From contig NZ_FOSS01000004.1 of the NCBI RefSeq assembly GCF_900114355.1, forward strand, positions 150,238-214,237: a stretch of DNA of 64,000 nt, written 5' to 3'. Origin of the DNA: Lysobacter sp. cf310 (GTDB taxonomy: Bacteria; Pseudomonadota; Gammaproteobacteria; Xanthomonadales; Xanthomonadaceae). The notes under the pieces were generated by a model. That model saw nothing but the letters and a program-made list of their open reading frames with translations, was not told the DNA's origin and did no database searches. Position 1 is the first letter of the stretch, and the number at the start of each line of letters is the position of its first letter. Shown here one piece after another: positions 26,282 to 35,798 of this stretch. Position numbers and translations under genes: made by a program.

Positions 26282-28282
26282 ATGCCCCCGTTCCCCCGCC
26301 TCGCCCTCGCCGCCGCCCTGACCCTTGGTGCCGCCGGCGTGGCCCAGGCCGCCACCGTGACCTCGGTGGAGATCCACGGGCTGGACGAGCCCATGACGAT
26401 CAACGTCCGCACCTCGCTGTCGCTGGTGGACGCGATCGGCAAGGACGTGTCGGGCCGGCGCCTGGGCTATCTGTTGCGCGAGGCCGAGAACGAGACCCGC
26501 GAAGCGCTGGAGCCGTTCGGTTACTACTCGCCCACCATCAAGGTCGAGGACACCCGCACCGGCGGCAACGCACGCGGTCCGGGCGCAACGCCCGCGGCCG
26601 ACGCCACTGCCGCGCCCGCCGCGTCGGCGGAGGCCGGCGCCGCCAACGCGGAACCGGCACAGGCCGACTCCGCGGTCGCCACACCCAGTGAGGCGCTCGC
26701 GCGCGCCGAGCGTGCCAATGCCAGCGCGACCACGCCCGACCCCAACGATCCCAATGCGCCCGCGCCGCGCTCCAACGCCAAGGTCGTGGTGGTCATCACG
26801 GTCGACAAGGGCGAGCCGGTGCGCGTGCGTCGCTCCGACGTGGCCATCCTCGGCGCCGGCAGCGAGGACCGTTATCTCAAGGAAGACCTGGCCGCGTTCA
26901 AGCCCGACGTAGGCGACGTGTTCAATCACGCGATCTATGAGGCGGCCAAGACCAAGATCACCCGCCGCCTGGCCGAGCGCGGTTATTTCGACGCCGACTT
27001 CACCTCGCGCCGGGTCGAGGTCACGCGCGCCGAGCGCGCCGCCGATATCGACCTGGTCTGGAGCAGCGGCGACCGCTACGACATGGGCCCGATCACGTTC
27101 GAGCAGACGCCCAAGCGCATCATCCGCGACAGCCTGCTCGACAAACTGGTGTACTGGGAACAGGGCAGCTACTACCACCAGGGCAAGCTCGACCGCTTCC
27201 GCGAATCGCTGGCGCGGCTGGATTATTTCGCCAGCATCGACATCGAACCGCAGCCGGAAAACGCGGTCGACGGCGAAGTGCCGGTCAAGGTCACCCTGAC
27301 CCCGGCCAAGCGCAGCATCTACACCGCCGGCCTGAGCTTCGGCACCGACAGCGGCGCCGGCGTGCGCATGGGCGTGGAGCGCCGCTACGTCAACGATCGC
27401 GGCCACAAGGCGCTGGCCCAGGTCGACTGGGCCGAGAAGCGCAAGACCGCGACCCTGCAGTACCGCATCCCGGCCTTCACTTGGCTGGACGGCTGGTACA
27501 CCGTCAGCGCCCAGCTCGCCGACGAACAGACCGACTACATCGACTCGCGCCGGATCGAGATCGTCGCCAGCCGCAGCGGTCAGATCGATCGCCACTGGAA
27601 CGCGACCGCGTCCGTGCACGTGCTGCGCGAACGCTGGGCCTATGCGATCGACGACGACGACGACGCCAGCACCCCGGTCGACTATCGCAGCGCCACCTTC
27701 ACCTATCCCTCGCTGCGCGCCGAATACGTCAATGCCGACGACCGCATCTATCCGCGCAACGCCTTCGGCGCGACCGTGATGCTGCGCGGTGGCGTCGAGG
27801 GCGCCGGCTCCGACGCCAGCTTCGCCCAGGCCCACGCCAGCGCGCGCTGGTACCGCGGCATGGGCGCGCGCAGCCGCCTGATCGCGCGCGGCGAGCTCGG
27901 CCACACCTTCACCGACGCCCTGATCGACATGCCGCCCAGCCTGCGCTTCTTCGCCGGCGGCGACCGCAGCATCCGCGGCTATGCCTGGCGCGAAGTCGGC
28001 CCGCGCATTCCCGGCAACGACGGCAAGCAGTACGCGCTGGGCGCGAAGAACGTCGCCACCGGCAGCATCGAGTTCGAGCAGTACTTCAACGACAGCTGGG
28101 GCGCGGCGGTGTTCGTCGACAGCGGCAGCGCGTTCGACGGCACGCCCGATTGGCACACCGGTGTCGGCGTCGGCCTGCGCTGGCGGTCGCCGGTGGGGCC
28201 GCTGCGCGTGGACATCGCGCGCGGCCTCAACGATCCGGATTCGGGCTTCCAGCTTTATCTCAACATCGGCGCCGATCTCTGA
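26282..28282 (+). CDS. tamA: Translocation and assembly module outer-membrane protein TamA
   Basis: 666 residues. The signal peptide (LALAAALTLGAAGVAQA) is followed by POTRA-type domains and a C-terminal BamA-superfamily beta-barrel, recognisable by the FFAGGDRSIRGYAWREVGPR segment and the end GPLRVDIARGLNDPDSGFQLYLNIGADL. TamA with TamB moves lipids and some autotransporters to the outer membrane. Unusual here is an Ala/Pro/Gly-rich stretch of about 70 residues (roughly 95-165) inside the first POTRA region. ATG 26282 is chosen because the signal peptide starts there and a -10-like box is 6 bases upstream. tamB follows after 42 bases. Confidence 0.93.
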   Translation: MPPFPRLALAAALTLGAAGVAQAATVTSVEIHGLDEPMTINVRTSLSLVDAIGKDVSGRRLGYLLREAENETREALEPFGYYSPTIKVEDTRTGGNARGPGATPAADATAAPAASAEAGAANAEPAQADSAVATPSEALARAERANASATTPDPNDPNAPAPRSNAKVVVVITVDKGEPVRVRRSDVAILGAGSEDRYLKEDLAAFKPDVGDVFNHAIYEAAKTKITRRLAERGYFDADFTSRRVEVTRAERAADIDLVWSSGDRYDMGPITFEQTPKRIIRDSLLDKLVYWEQGSYYHQGKLDRFRESLARLDYFASIDIEPQPENAVDGEVPVKVTLTPAKRSIYTAGLSFGTDSGAGVRMGVERRYVNDRGHKALAQVDWAEKRKTATLQYRIPAFTWLDGWYTVSAQLADEQTDYIDSRRIEIVASRSGQIDRHWNATASVHVLRERWAYAIDDDDDASTPVDYRSATFTYPSLRAEYVNADDRIYPRNAFGATVMLRGGVEGAGSDASFAQAHASARWYRGMGARSRLIARGELGHTFTDALIDMPPSLRFFAGGDRSIRGYAWREVGPRIPGNDGKQYALGAKNVATGSIEFEQYFNDSWGAAVFVDSGSAFDGTPDWHTGVGVGLRWRSPVGPLRVDIARGLNDPDSGFQLYLNIGADL

Positions 28283-28324
28283 CGCGCCGCGCGATCCACG
28301 CCCCAGGACAGACCGCACACGGAC

Positions 28325-31300
28325 ATGAGCGACACGCCTAAGACCGCCGCAGAACTGCTCGCCGAGCGCCGCCAGCGCCGACGCGCGGCCGCGCGCCGCT
28401 GGGCCTGGCGCAGCAGCTTCGTCGCCGGCGCGCTGACCCTGCTGATCGCGTTCGCGGCGTACTGGCTGCTGGCCACGGTCGGCGGCCGCGACGTGCTGTT
28501 GAACCAGATCAAGGCGCGTCTGCCCGCCAACGCCAGCTTCACCTGGCGCGACGCCGACGGCCCGGCCTCGGGCCCGCTGACCTTGCGCGGCGTGCATTTC
28601 AGTTACGAGGGCATCGACTTCCGCGCCGAGCGCGTCTACGTCGACACCGCGATCCGTCCGCTGCTGGGCCGCAAGCTGCGCCTGGACGCGCTGCAGGTCG
28701 AGGATGCGACCCTGGACGTGCCCAAGAGCAAGGAGCCTTTCAAGCTGCCGAGCTGGCCCGATGTGCTGCCCGACATCGCGCCGCCGCTGTCGCTGCAGGC
28801 CGACGACGTGCGCGTGGACCGCATGAAGGTCAGCCAGGCCGGCGAGCACATCATCGACATCCGCCGCCTGCGCGGCGGCCTGGATGCGCAGAGCGGCCAG
28901 CTCAAAGTGGAGAAGCTCGCGATCGACAGCGACCGCGCGCGCATCACCCTGCACGGCGAGTACGTGCCGCGCGACGACTACCGCACCGACCTGGTCGCCA
29001 CCGCGGTGCTGCCGGCGCGCGCCGGCCGCACGCCGCCGCGCCTGGGCCTGGTCGCGAAGGGCGACCTGTCGCGCATGAACGTCGCGATCTCCGGTTACGC
29101 GCCCGGCCCGGTGCGCGCCACCGCGACCTTGCGCGGCAAGGACGATCCGCGCTGGCAGGTGCGCGCCAAGGCCGATGCGCTCGACCTCGGCCTGCTGCTG
29201 TCGGCCGACGCCGAACCCAGCGAAACGCCGCTGGCGGCGCAGTTCGACATGCACGGCGTCGGCGGCGCGGCCGAGCTCAGCGGCAGCTTCGCGCAAGGCG
29301 ATCTGCGCGCCGAAATCCTGCCGTCCAAGGTCAGGTTGGAAGAACAGGTACTGGACGTGCAGCCGCTGGCCCTGCGCATCTTCGACGGCACCGCAACCCT
29401 GCGCGGCCACGCCGACTTCACCGACGCCGAGAACGGCCGTTTCAAGTTCGCGGTCAACGCGCGCGGACTGCGCTGGGGCGGCACCGCGCCCGCGCCCACC
29501 GCGAAAACGCCGGTGGCGCCCGCCGCCGCGACCACGCCGGCGATCGTCGCCGACGCCGACCTCGGTTTTGCCGGCACGGTCAAAGCCTGGGCCGCGATCG
29601 GCAACGCGCGCATCGAACGCGACAAACAAGTCGCAACGGTGCGCTTCGATGGCCTAGGCAACGAGCAGGGCATGAAGCTCAAGGCGCTGCAGGCGCAGAT
29701 GCCGACCGGCCGCCTCGACGGCAAGGGCGACGTGGCCTGGGCGCCCAAGCTGGGCTGGAACTTCGACGCCACCCTGGCCGGCTTCGATCCTGGCTATTTC
29801 GCGCCCGACTGGAAGGGCGCGGTCAACGGCAAGCTGGTCACGCGCGGCGACACGCGCGGCGACGGCGGCCTGGAGATCGCGGTCGACGCCAGCCAACTCG
29901 GCGGCCGCCTGCGCGATCGTCCGCTGCAGGGCCGTGGCCGTTTCCTCATGCACGGCGCCGCCACCGGCAAGAGCGACGACGCCTTTGAAGGCGAGGTCGC
30001 GTTGTCGCTGGGCGGCAGCCGCATCGACGCCAAGGGCAAGCTCGCCAATACCCTGGACGTGGACGCCAAGTTCTCGCCGCTGCAACTCAACGACCTGCTG
30101 CCCGACACCGCCGGCAGCCTGCGCGGCACGCTCAAGCTCAGCGGCGCGCGCACCGCGCCCAACATCGACGCCGACCTCAGCGGCAGCGGCCTGAAGTACG
30201 GCGACTACCGCGCCGAGACCCTGCTAGCCAAGGGCCGGCTGCCTTGGACCGGGCGCGGCGGCGCGATCGAAGTACGCGCGAGCGGACTGGACGCCGGCCT
30301 GCCGATGGACACGATCGCGATCGACGCGCGCGGCGCGGTCGAGTCGCTGCAGCTGCAGGGCAATGCACGCGGCGAGATCGGCACGCTGGAGCTGTCCGGC
30401 CACGCCGACAAGCGCGGCGCGACCTGGCAGGGCGCGTTGGCGACGCTGCAACTGGCGCCGAGCAAGGGCGCTTCCTGGCGCCTGCAACAAGCCGCGCAGT
30501 TCCGTTGGGACGGCAGGAATGGTGCGCTCAGCAACGCCTGCCTGGCCTCCAGCGGCGGCGGCTCGCTGTGCGCGAATGCCGACTGGCCGCGACGCGGACT
30601 GGACGTCAAAGGCCAGGGCCTGCCGCTGACGCTGGCGCAACCCTATCTGCCCGAGCGCGCCGACAAGCGGCCGTGGGTGCTGCGCGGCGAGATCGCGATC
30701 GACGGCGAGTTGCGCCCGGTGGGCAACGCCTGGCGCGGCCAGGCCACGGTGACGTCGGCCGGCGGCGGCATGAAGTTCAGCGAACGCGCACGCCGCGAAC
30801 CGGTGCGCTACAGCAACCTCAGCCTGCGCGCGACGTTCGACCCGCGCCGCATCGAGGCCGACCTGGACGCGGTGGTCAACGACGACGGCCGCCTCGACGC
30901 GCGCATCGCCACCGGCTGGGACGCCTACTCGCCGCTGGAAGGCGACATCGCGCTCAACACCGACGAGCTGACCTGGGTCGAGCTGTTCTCGCCCGACATC
31001 GTCGAACCCAAGGGCAAGCTCGACGGTCGTATCGGCCTGAGCGGCACCCGCGACGCACCGCGCCTGAGCGGACAGGCGCGCCTGAGCGAGTTCAGCACCG
31101 AACTGCCGGCGCTGGCGATCGCGCTGCAGAACGGCGACGTGCGCCTGGACGCGCAAGCCGACGGCACCGCGCGCATCGTCGGCAGCGTGCGCTCGGGCGA
31201 GGGCACGCTCAACATCGACGGCAGCCTGGGTTGGCAGGGCGACGACACCCCGCTGGTGCTGAACCTGCGCGGCAAGAACGTATTGATGTCGGACACGCGC

Positions 31301-32188
31301 GATCTGCGCGCGGTCGCCGACCCCGATCTGACCGTGCGCTACGCCGCCAAGCAGCCGCTGCAGGTCACCGGCACGGTCGCGATTCCGTCGGCGCGCATCG
31401 ATCTGGAGCGATTGGACCAGGGCGTGTCAGCCTCGCCGGACGTGGTCGTGCTCGACCCCGCGGATCCGGAAGACACCGGCGATTCGCCGCTGGATCTGGA
31501 CCTGACCCTCGCCCTGGGCAAGGACGTCAAGCTCAACGGCTTCGGCCTGGACGGCAGCCTGGAAGGCCAGATGCGCGTGCGCGCGCGTCCCGGCCGCGAG
31601 ATGACCGCGAGCGGCCGCCTCGATGTCGACGGCCGCTACCGCGCCTACGGCCAGAAGTTGCAGATCACCCGCGGCCACTTGGCGTGGTCGAACGGGCCGG
31701 TGTCCGATCCCATCCTCGACGTGCGCGCCGAACGTGAAGTCGGCGAAGTCACCGCCGGCGTCGACATCAGCGGTCGCGCCAGCGCGCCGCAGGTGAACGT
31801 GTGGTCGAACCCGGCCAGCTCGCAGTCCGAAGCGCTGGCGTATCTCGCGCTAGGCCGCCCGCTGTCCAGCGCCAGCGGCGACGAGAGCCGCCAGCTCAAC
31901 GCCGCCAGCGCCGCGCTCTCGGCCGGCGGCAGCCTGCTGGCCTCGCAGCTGGGCGCCAAGATCGGCCTGGACGACGCCGGCGTGATGGAAAGCCGCGCGC
32001 TCGGCGGCTCGGTGCTGGGCGTGGGCAAATACCTGTCGCCGCGTCTGTACGTGGGCTACGGCGTGTCCCTGCTCGGCACCGGCCAGGTGCTGACGCTGAA
32101 GTATCTGCTGCGCAAGGGTTTCGACATCGAGATCGAATCCAGCACGATCGAGAACCGCGCTTCGATCAACTGGCGCAAGGAAAAGTAA
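28325..32188 (+). CDS. tamB: Translocation and assembly module inner-membrane protein TamB
   Basis: 1287 residues. A basic N-terminus (ERRQRRRAAARRW) and one signal-anchor helix (FVAGALTLLIAFAAYWLLAT) precede a very long, repetitive beta-rich region typical of AsmA/TamB-type lipid-conducting proteins. The C-terminal ~350 residues match the TamB (DUF490) domain: GKLDGRIGLSGTRDAP, GRLDVDGRYRAYGQKL, ITRGHLAWSNGPVSDP, and the end GYGVSLLGTGQVLTLKYLLRKGF. It spans the periplasm to TamA. Length is close to E. coli TamB (1259). Confidence 0.94.
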   Translation: MSDTPKTAAELLAERRQRRRAAARRWAWRSSFVAGALTLLIAFAAYWLLATVGGRDVLLNQIKARLPANASFTWRDADGPASGPLTLRGVHFSYEGIDFRAERVYVDTAIRPLLGRKLRLDALQVEDATLDVPKSKEPFKLPSWPDVLPDIAPPLSLQADDVRVDRMKVSQAGEHIIDIRRLRGGLDAQSGQLKVEKLAIDSDRARITLHGEYVPRDDYRTDLVATAVLPARAGRTPPRLGLVAKGDLSRMNVAISGYAPGPVRATATLRGKDDPRWQVRAKADALDLGLLLSADAEPSETPLAAQFDMHGVGGAAELSGSFAQGDLRAEILPSKVRLEEQVLDVQPLALRIFDGTATLRGHADFTDAENGRFKFAVNARGLRWGGTAPAPTAKTPVAPAAATTPAIVADADLGFAGTVKAWAAIGNARIERDKQVATVRFDGLGNEQGMKLKALQAQMPTGRLDGKGDVAWAPKLGWNFDATLAGFDPGYFAPDWKGAVNGKLVTRGDTRGDGGLEIAVDASQLGGRLRDRPLQGRGRFLMHGAATGKSDDAFEGEVALSLGGSRIDAKGKLANTLDVDAKFSPLQLNDLLPDTAGSLRGTLKLSGARTAPNIDADLSGSGLKYGDYRAETLLAKGRLPWTGRGGAIEVRASGLDAGLPMDTIAIDARGAVESLQLQGNARGEIGTLELSGHADKRGATWQGALATLQLAPSKGASWRLQQAAQFRWDGRNGALSNACLASSGGGSLCANADWPRRGLDVKGQGLPLTLAQPYLPERADKRPWVLRGEIAIDGELRPVGNAWRGQATVTSAGGGMKFSERARREPVRYSNLSLRATFDPRRIEADLDAVVNDDGRLDARIATGWDAYSPLEGDIALNTDELTWVELFSPDIVEPKGKLDGRIGLSGTRDAPRLSGQARLSEFSTELPALAIALQNGDVRLDAQADGTARIVGSVRSGEGTLNIDGSLGWQGDDTPLVLNLRGKNVLMSDTRDLRAVADPDLTVRYAAKQPLQVTGTVAIPSARIDLERLDQGVSASPDVVVLDPADPEDTGDSPLDLDLTLALGKDVKLNGFGLDGSLEGQMRVRARPGREMTASGRLDVDGRYRAYGQKLQITRGHLAWSNGPVSDPILDVRAEREVGEVTAGVDISGRASAPQVNVWSNPASSQSEALAYLALGRPLSSASGDESRQLNAASAALSAGGSLLASQLGAKIGLDDAGVMESRALGGSVLGVGKYLSPRLYVGYGVSLLGTGQVLTLKYLLRKGFDIEIESSTIENRASINWRKEK

Positions 32189-32384
32189 GCCGCACGCCAG
32201 AAAACTTTCGTTTCGGCGCGCCGAAGGATTCAACGCGCTGGCGTCGAGCCGGCTTGCGCTCGATTCGCGAACTGCATCACAGCGCAACCGTGGCAGCGAG
32301 CGCCGCCGCCATCGCTTTCGCGTGCCCGCAGGGCCCAAGATTTGCGCGCGGCGCGACGGCCGCGCTTCAACGATCCGGGACCCC

Positions 32385-34586
32385 ATGCGCACTCATCGAC
32401 TCGCCGCCGCTTTGACGGCCACGCTATGCCTGATCGCCTGCACGCCCGGCGCGCAACAGGAAGGCGCTACTCCCGAGGAAACGGCCGCGACTGGCGCCGG
32501 TGCGGCCACCGGTATGTCGATGGCGACGCCCACCGCGCCGCAAGCGGTGCCCTTCGCCACGCCCTTGGAGATCGTGCAGCTGCACCTGGCGCAGACCCAC
32601 GTCATGCCCGAGGCGGGCCTGCAATGGACCCTGGCCAACGCCAAGGAAGAACTGCATGCGGTCGGCAATCGCGAAGCGCTGGTCCTGGTCAAGCTGGCGG
32701 CGGACAACGCCGTCAATCCGAGAATCGAAGCCTGGCGCGGCGGCCAGCAGCTGGGCTCGATCGCGCTGAGCGGCGCGACGCCGCCGACCGAAGCCGCGGG
32801 CCCGGCCCACCCGTACGGCGCGCTCAGCGCCACGCTGCCGGCGTCCTGGCTGGCACCGGGCCTGCAATTGCGCGCAAGCGCCGACAATTACAGCACCGGC
32901 GCGTTCCGCTCGCCGTCGATCGGTGCCGACAGCCCGGTCACCCTGCGCGTGCTGCCCTTCTATCTGTTCGGCGCCAACGAACTCAATTCGATCCCGCTCA
33001 GCACCACCGCGGTGCCCAATGCGGCCACGGTCGACGAGCTCTACGCCAAGTGGCCGGTCGCCAGCGTGGTTGCGCAAAACCATCCGGCGCGGCTCGCGCA
33101 ATGGCCGATCCTGGTGGTCGGGCCCTCCGGCGGCCGGCCGGCCTACGTCGCTCACAACACCAACGAGGAACAAGCCGGGTATGAGTTGATGGGCGCGGTG
33201 CTCGACGTGCTGGGCGGCCTGCTCGACGCCAACGGCGAAGGCAATGGTCCGGTGCAGTACTACGCACCCTTGATCATGTTCGATGCCAACCGCGTGTACC
33301 GCAGCCCCGGCGGCGGCCTGGGCACGGTCGGCGGAGATACCGGCGTCGGCGATCACAACTACCGCGGGATCTTCGTGCACGAGCAGGGCCACGCCATGGG
33401 CCTGCCGCATCAGGACGACGGCTACAAGGGCGGCCGCTATCCGTATCTGGCCGGCAGCCTCAATGGATCGGCCTGGGGCTACGACAGCACGCGCAAGCAG
33501 TTCCTGGCGCCGTTCGTGCCGACCACCGCGTCGCGCTACAGCACCTGCCGCGGCGACACCTTCGCCGGCACGCCGCGCCAGCTCGACGCTCAAGGGCGCT
33601 GCATCAAGCAAGACCCGATGCAGAGCGGCTCCGGAGACGAGGCGGCCGGCTATCGCTTCGCCACCTTCTCCGACTACAGCACCGCCATGATGCAACGGCA
33701 TTTCGAGGGCGTCGCGCGCAACGACGATCAGGGTCGGCGCGTGTACGACGGCGGCAGCATCGTCGCCGATGCCGCCTTCGCCGGCGGCTACAAGCGTTGG
33801 GACAGCCTGGATCGGCGTTGGGTCAACGTCGACCGGACCACCACCGACAAGGGCCTGTACGGCCTGGACGGCGGGCTGCCGTTGCGGCGCGACGTGCCGG
33901 TGCACGCCATCGCGATTTCTTACAGCCTGGCCGGCACGCCGCAGGTCTCGCAGATCTATCCGGTGCTGAGCCACCGCGGCAACCTGCTGCGTACGATCGA
34001 CCCCACCGATGCGGCGCAGCGCGCCAGCATCGTGCCCAACACCGGTCCGGTCCCCTGGTATTGCCACGCCAGCGGCTGCGACTACAGCCTGCGCCTGACC
34101 TACGTCGACGGCAACGTGCGCCACGTATTGCTGCAAGGCGGCTTTCGCTCCTGGTGGGGCCCGATGACGGCGCCGCCCGCGAACGCGAGCAATCCCAAGG
34201 ACGGCGCGAGCTTCCGCACCTGGGTGATCAATGTTCCCGGCGAAGTGATGCTGCGCAAGATCGAACTGCTCGACACGCCGCGTGCCTGGGAAGGCCTGTC
34301 GGCCAACCCGACCGTGCTCGTCTCCCGCGAGCACATCGAATTGGGCGACACGCCGCACGCCACCGGCGGCGTACCGGCCGCGCCAGGCGTGCCCGTCGCG
34401 ATGCGCGCGCAAACCGCGGGCGCGCGCGGCGACGACGGCGCCTGCACCGAACTGGCGACGATCGCCGCGCCGCGTTCGGCATTGCCGGCGCCGCTGTGCG
34501 CCAGCGCGCGGCCGGACGGGGCCGCTCCGCCGCAGCCGCCTCGGTTCGATATGCGCCAGACCCTGCCTCGCATGCTGCGGCGCTGA
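32385..34586 (+). CDS. M66-like zinc metalloprotease lipoprotein
   Basis: 733 residues. A lipoprotein signal (LAAALTATLCLIAC, lipobox LIAC) anchors it in the envelope. The catalytic motif HEQGHAMGLPH (332-342) has the HExxHxxGxxH arrangement, preceded by YRGIFV. The flanking text (PWYCHASGCDYSLRL, and an RSWW segment) suggests a C-terminal beta domain. The pattern resembles the M66 family of StcE and dictomallein, which cut O-glycoproteins; the family call is from motif memory and is moderate. The substrate is unknown. ATG at 32385 is chosen because it opens the signal. The end is Pro/Arg-rich. Confidence 0.7.
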   Translation: MRTHRLAAALTATLCLIACTPGAQQEGATPEETAATGAGAATGMSMATPTAPQAVPFATPLEIVQLHLAQTHVMPEAGLQWTLANAKEELHAVGNREALVLVKLAADNAVNPRIEAWRGGQQLGSIALSGATPPTEAAGPAHPYGALSATLPASWLAPGLQLRASADNYSTGAFRSPSIGADSPVTLRVLPFYLFGANELNSIPLSTTAVPNAATVDELYAKWPVASVVAQNHPARLAQWPILVVGPSGGRPAYVAHNTNEEQAGYELMGAVLDVLGGLLDANGEGNGPVQYYAPLIMFDANRVYRSPGGGLGTVGGDTGVGDHNYRGIFVHEQGHAMGLPHQDDGYKGGRYPYLAGSLNGSAWGYDSTRKQFLAPFVPTTASRYSTCRGDTFAGTPRQLDAQGRCIKQDPMQSGSGDEAAGYRFATFSDYSTAMMQRHFEGVARNDDQGRRVYDGGSIVADAAFAGGYKRWDSLDRRWVNVDRTTTDKGLYGLDGGLPLRRDVPVHAIAISYSLAGTPQVSQIYPVLSHRGNLLRTIDPTDAAQRASIVPNTGPVPWYCHASGCDYSLRLTYVDGNVRHVLLQGGFRSWWGPMTAPPANASNPKDGASFRTWVINVPGEVMLRKIELLDTPRAWEGLSANPTVLVSREHIELGDTPHATGGVPAAPGVPVAMRAQTAGARGDDGACTELATIAAPRSALPAPLCASARPDGAAPPQPPRFDMRQTLPRMLRR

Positions 34587-34669
34587 TCTCGCGCGGCGCG
34601 CAGGATGCCCGGCCCGGACGGGGTTGGGCGTCCTGCCTATACTGGGGCCGCGCCCCGGCGAGAACCGAC

Positions 34670-34876
34670 GTGACCGCCATTCTGCGCAACAGCCACGCCT
34701 GCTACGCCTATCTGATGGTGAGCGATGCCGACGCTTATCGCGCGGACATCGAAGCCCGGGCACCCGGCGTCTGCGGACCGTTAGACGACAAACCCTGGGG
34801 CATGCGCGAGTTCGGTCTGCGCACGATCGACGGCCACCGGATCATGATTGGACAGCTTATCGCGCCTCCGGCCTAA
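34670..34876 (+). CDS. Half-length VOC/glyoxalase-like protein, possible remnant
   Basis: 68 residues from GTG at 34670. The sequence ACYAYLMVSDADAYRADIEA...GPLDDKPWGMREFGLRTIDGHRIMIGQ matches the C-terminal beta-alpha-beta-beta-beta module of glyoxalase/bleomycin-resistance (VOC) proteins; the N-terminal module is absent upstream. It may be a 5'-truncated pseudogene or a real one-module protein. TATACT at 34638-34643 could be a -10 box, which argues for expression. Its stop codon overlaps that of the convergent nucleotidyltransferase gene. Start and status are uncertain. Confidence 0.45.
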   Translation: MTAILRNSHACYAYLMVSDADAYRADIEARAPGVCGPLDDKPWGMREFGLRTIDGHRIMIGQLIAPPA

Positions 34877-35712
34877 GTGTGGCCTCGGTCCGCGGCGATG
34901 GCGCTACGAAAGAACGCATCCAGACGCGCACTGCTACCGCGCCCTGCCGCCAACACGGGCGCCGCGGCTTCCATCCGCTGCAGCTGGGTCTCCAGGAAGT
35001 CGCTGATCTCGGGCACGCGCGGGCCGTGCTCGACCTCCTTGCTTATGCGCTTCTTCGCCAGCAGGGTATCGATGGCAGCGCGCAGCGCACCGTGCGGCAG
35101 CAGGCGGTCCAGTAATGTCTCGAAGGCCATCGGCGGCGGGCCCTCGATCTGCTCGATCCACAGACAGGCCAGCACCGGTCGCAGCACGTAGAGATATTTC
35201 TTGGTGCGGATGCGCTCGCCCTGGTGATGGGCACGGAAGGTACCGCGCGCCATTTGGTGATAGTGGTGCCAGGCCGCCAGCGGCGAGTAGTACTCGTCGG
35301 CGATCGCCCGTAGCTGGGTCGCCAAGGCCTGGTCCTGCCGATAGACGACCGGCGAGCGCAGCCACTCCAGCAAGGTCGGATTCGATTTCGACAGCAAGCG
35401 CAGCGCCTTGCGCAGGTCCCAGCCGCTGACGTCGAGCTCGTCGTCGATCGGCAGTTCGATCACGTCGCGCTGCGGCTCGCCCGGCCCGGTGCGTTCGTTG
35501 ACGCTGAGGTACCAGTCGCGCCGATGCGCATAGACGAAGCGCGCGTCGTAGTCGCTGTCGGGCGAGGAGAAGCCCCAGCCGCGACTGCCGGATTCGCAAG
35601 CGAATACGATGCGCACATCGTGGTCGCGCTCGATGCCGTCCAGCGCGGCGAGCACCGCGGCGCGTTGTTCCGGCGCGATCGGATGGATGTCGGAATCGGG
35701 GACGTCGGTCAT
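34873..35712 (-). CDS. Predicted nucleotidyltransferase, YcgL/RlaP-like family
   Basis: 279 residues from ATG at 35712; an in-frame ATG at 35742 is the alternative and neither has a clear ribosome binding site. The nucleotidyltransferase site is seen in the SGSRGWGFSSPDSDYDARFVY segment (GSRxxG...SDYDxR), with metal-binding Asp residues. Later NPTLLEWLRSPVVY and YLYVLRPVLACLWI are characteristic of the COG3541 family. The nucleotide acceptor is unknown. It does not sit next to a HEPN partner, so a MNT-HEPN toxin system is not suggested here. It is convergent with the VOC-like remnant. Confidence 0.78.
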   Translation of the reverse strand: MTDVPDSDIHPIAPEQRAAVLAALDGIERDHDVRIVFACESGSRGWGFSSPDSDYDARFVYAHRRDWYLSVNERTGPGEPQRDVIELPIDDELDVSGWDLRKALRLLSKSNPTLLEWLRSPVVYRQDQALATQLRAIADEYYSPLAAWHHYHQMARGTFRAHHQGERIRTKKYLYVLRPVLACLWIEQIEGPPPMAFETLLDRLLPHGALRAAIDTLLAKKRISKEVEHGPRVPEISDFLETQLQRMEAAAPVLAAGRGSSARLDAFFRSAIAADRGHT

Positions 35713-35798
35713 CGAATTGCGGGCCGCCTGCACTGGCATCAAGCTTAGTCCAGCGGCGACACTTCCGACATCGGACTAGGAATCGAGGACCGCAACGC

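Noticed and set aside
26216-29629. 1137-codon frame antisense to tamA and tamB
   Set aside because: Compositionally biased with no recognisable domain; tamA and tamB are both clear on the other strand.
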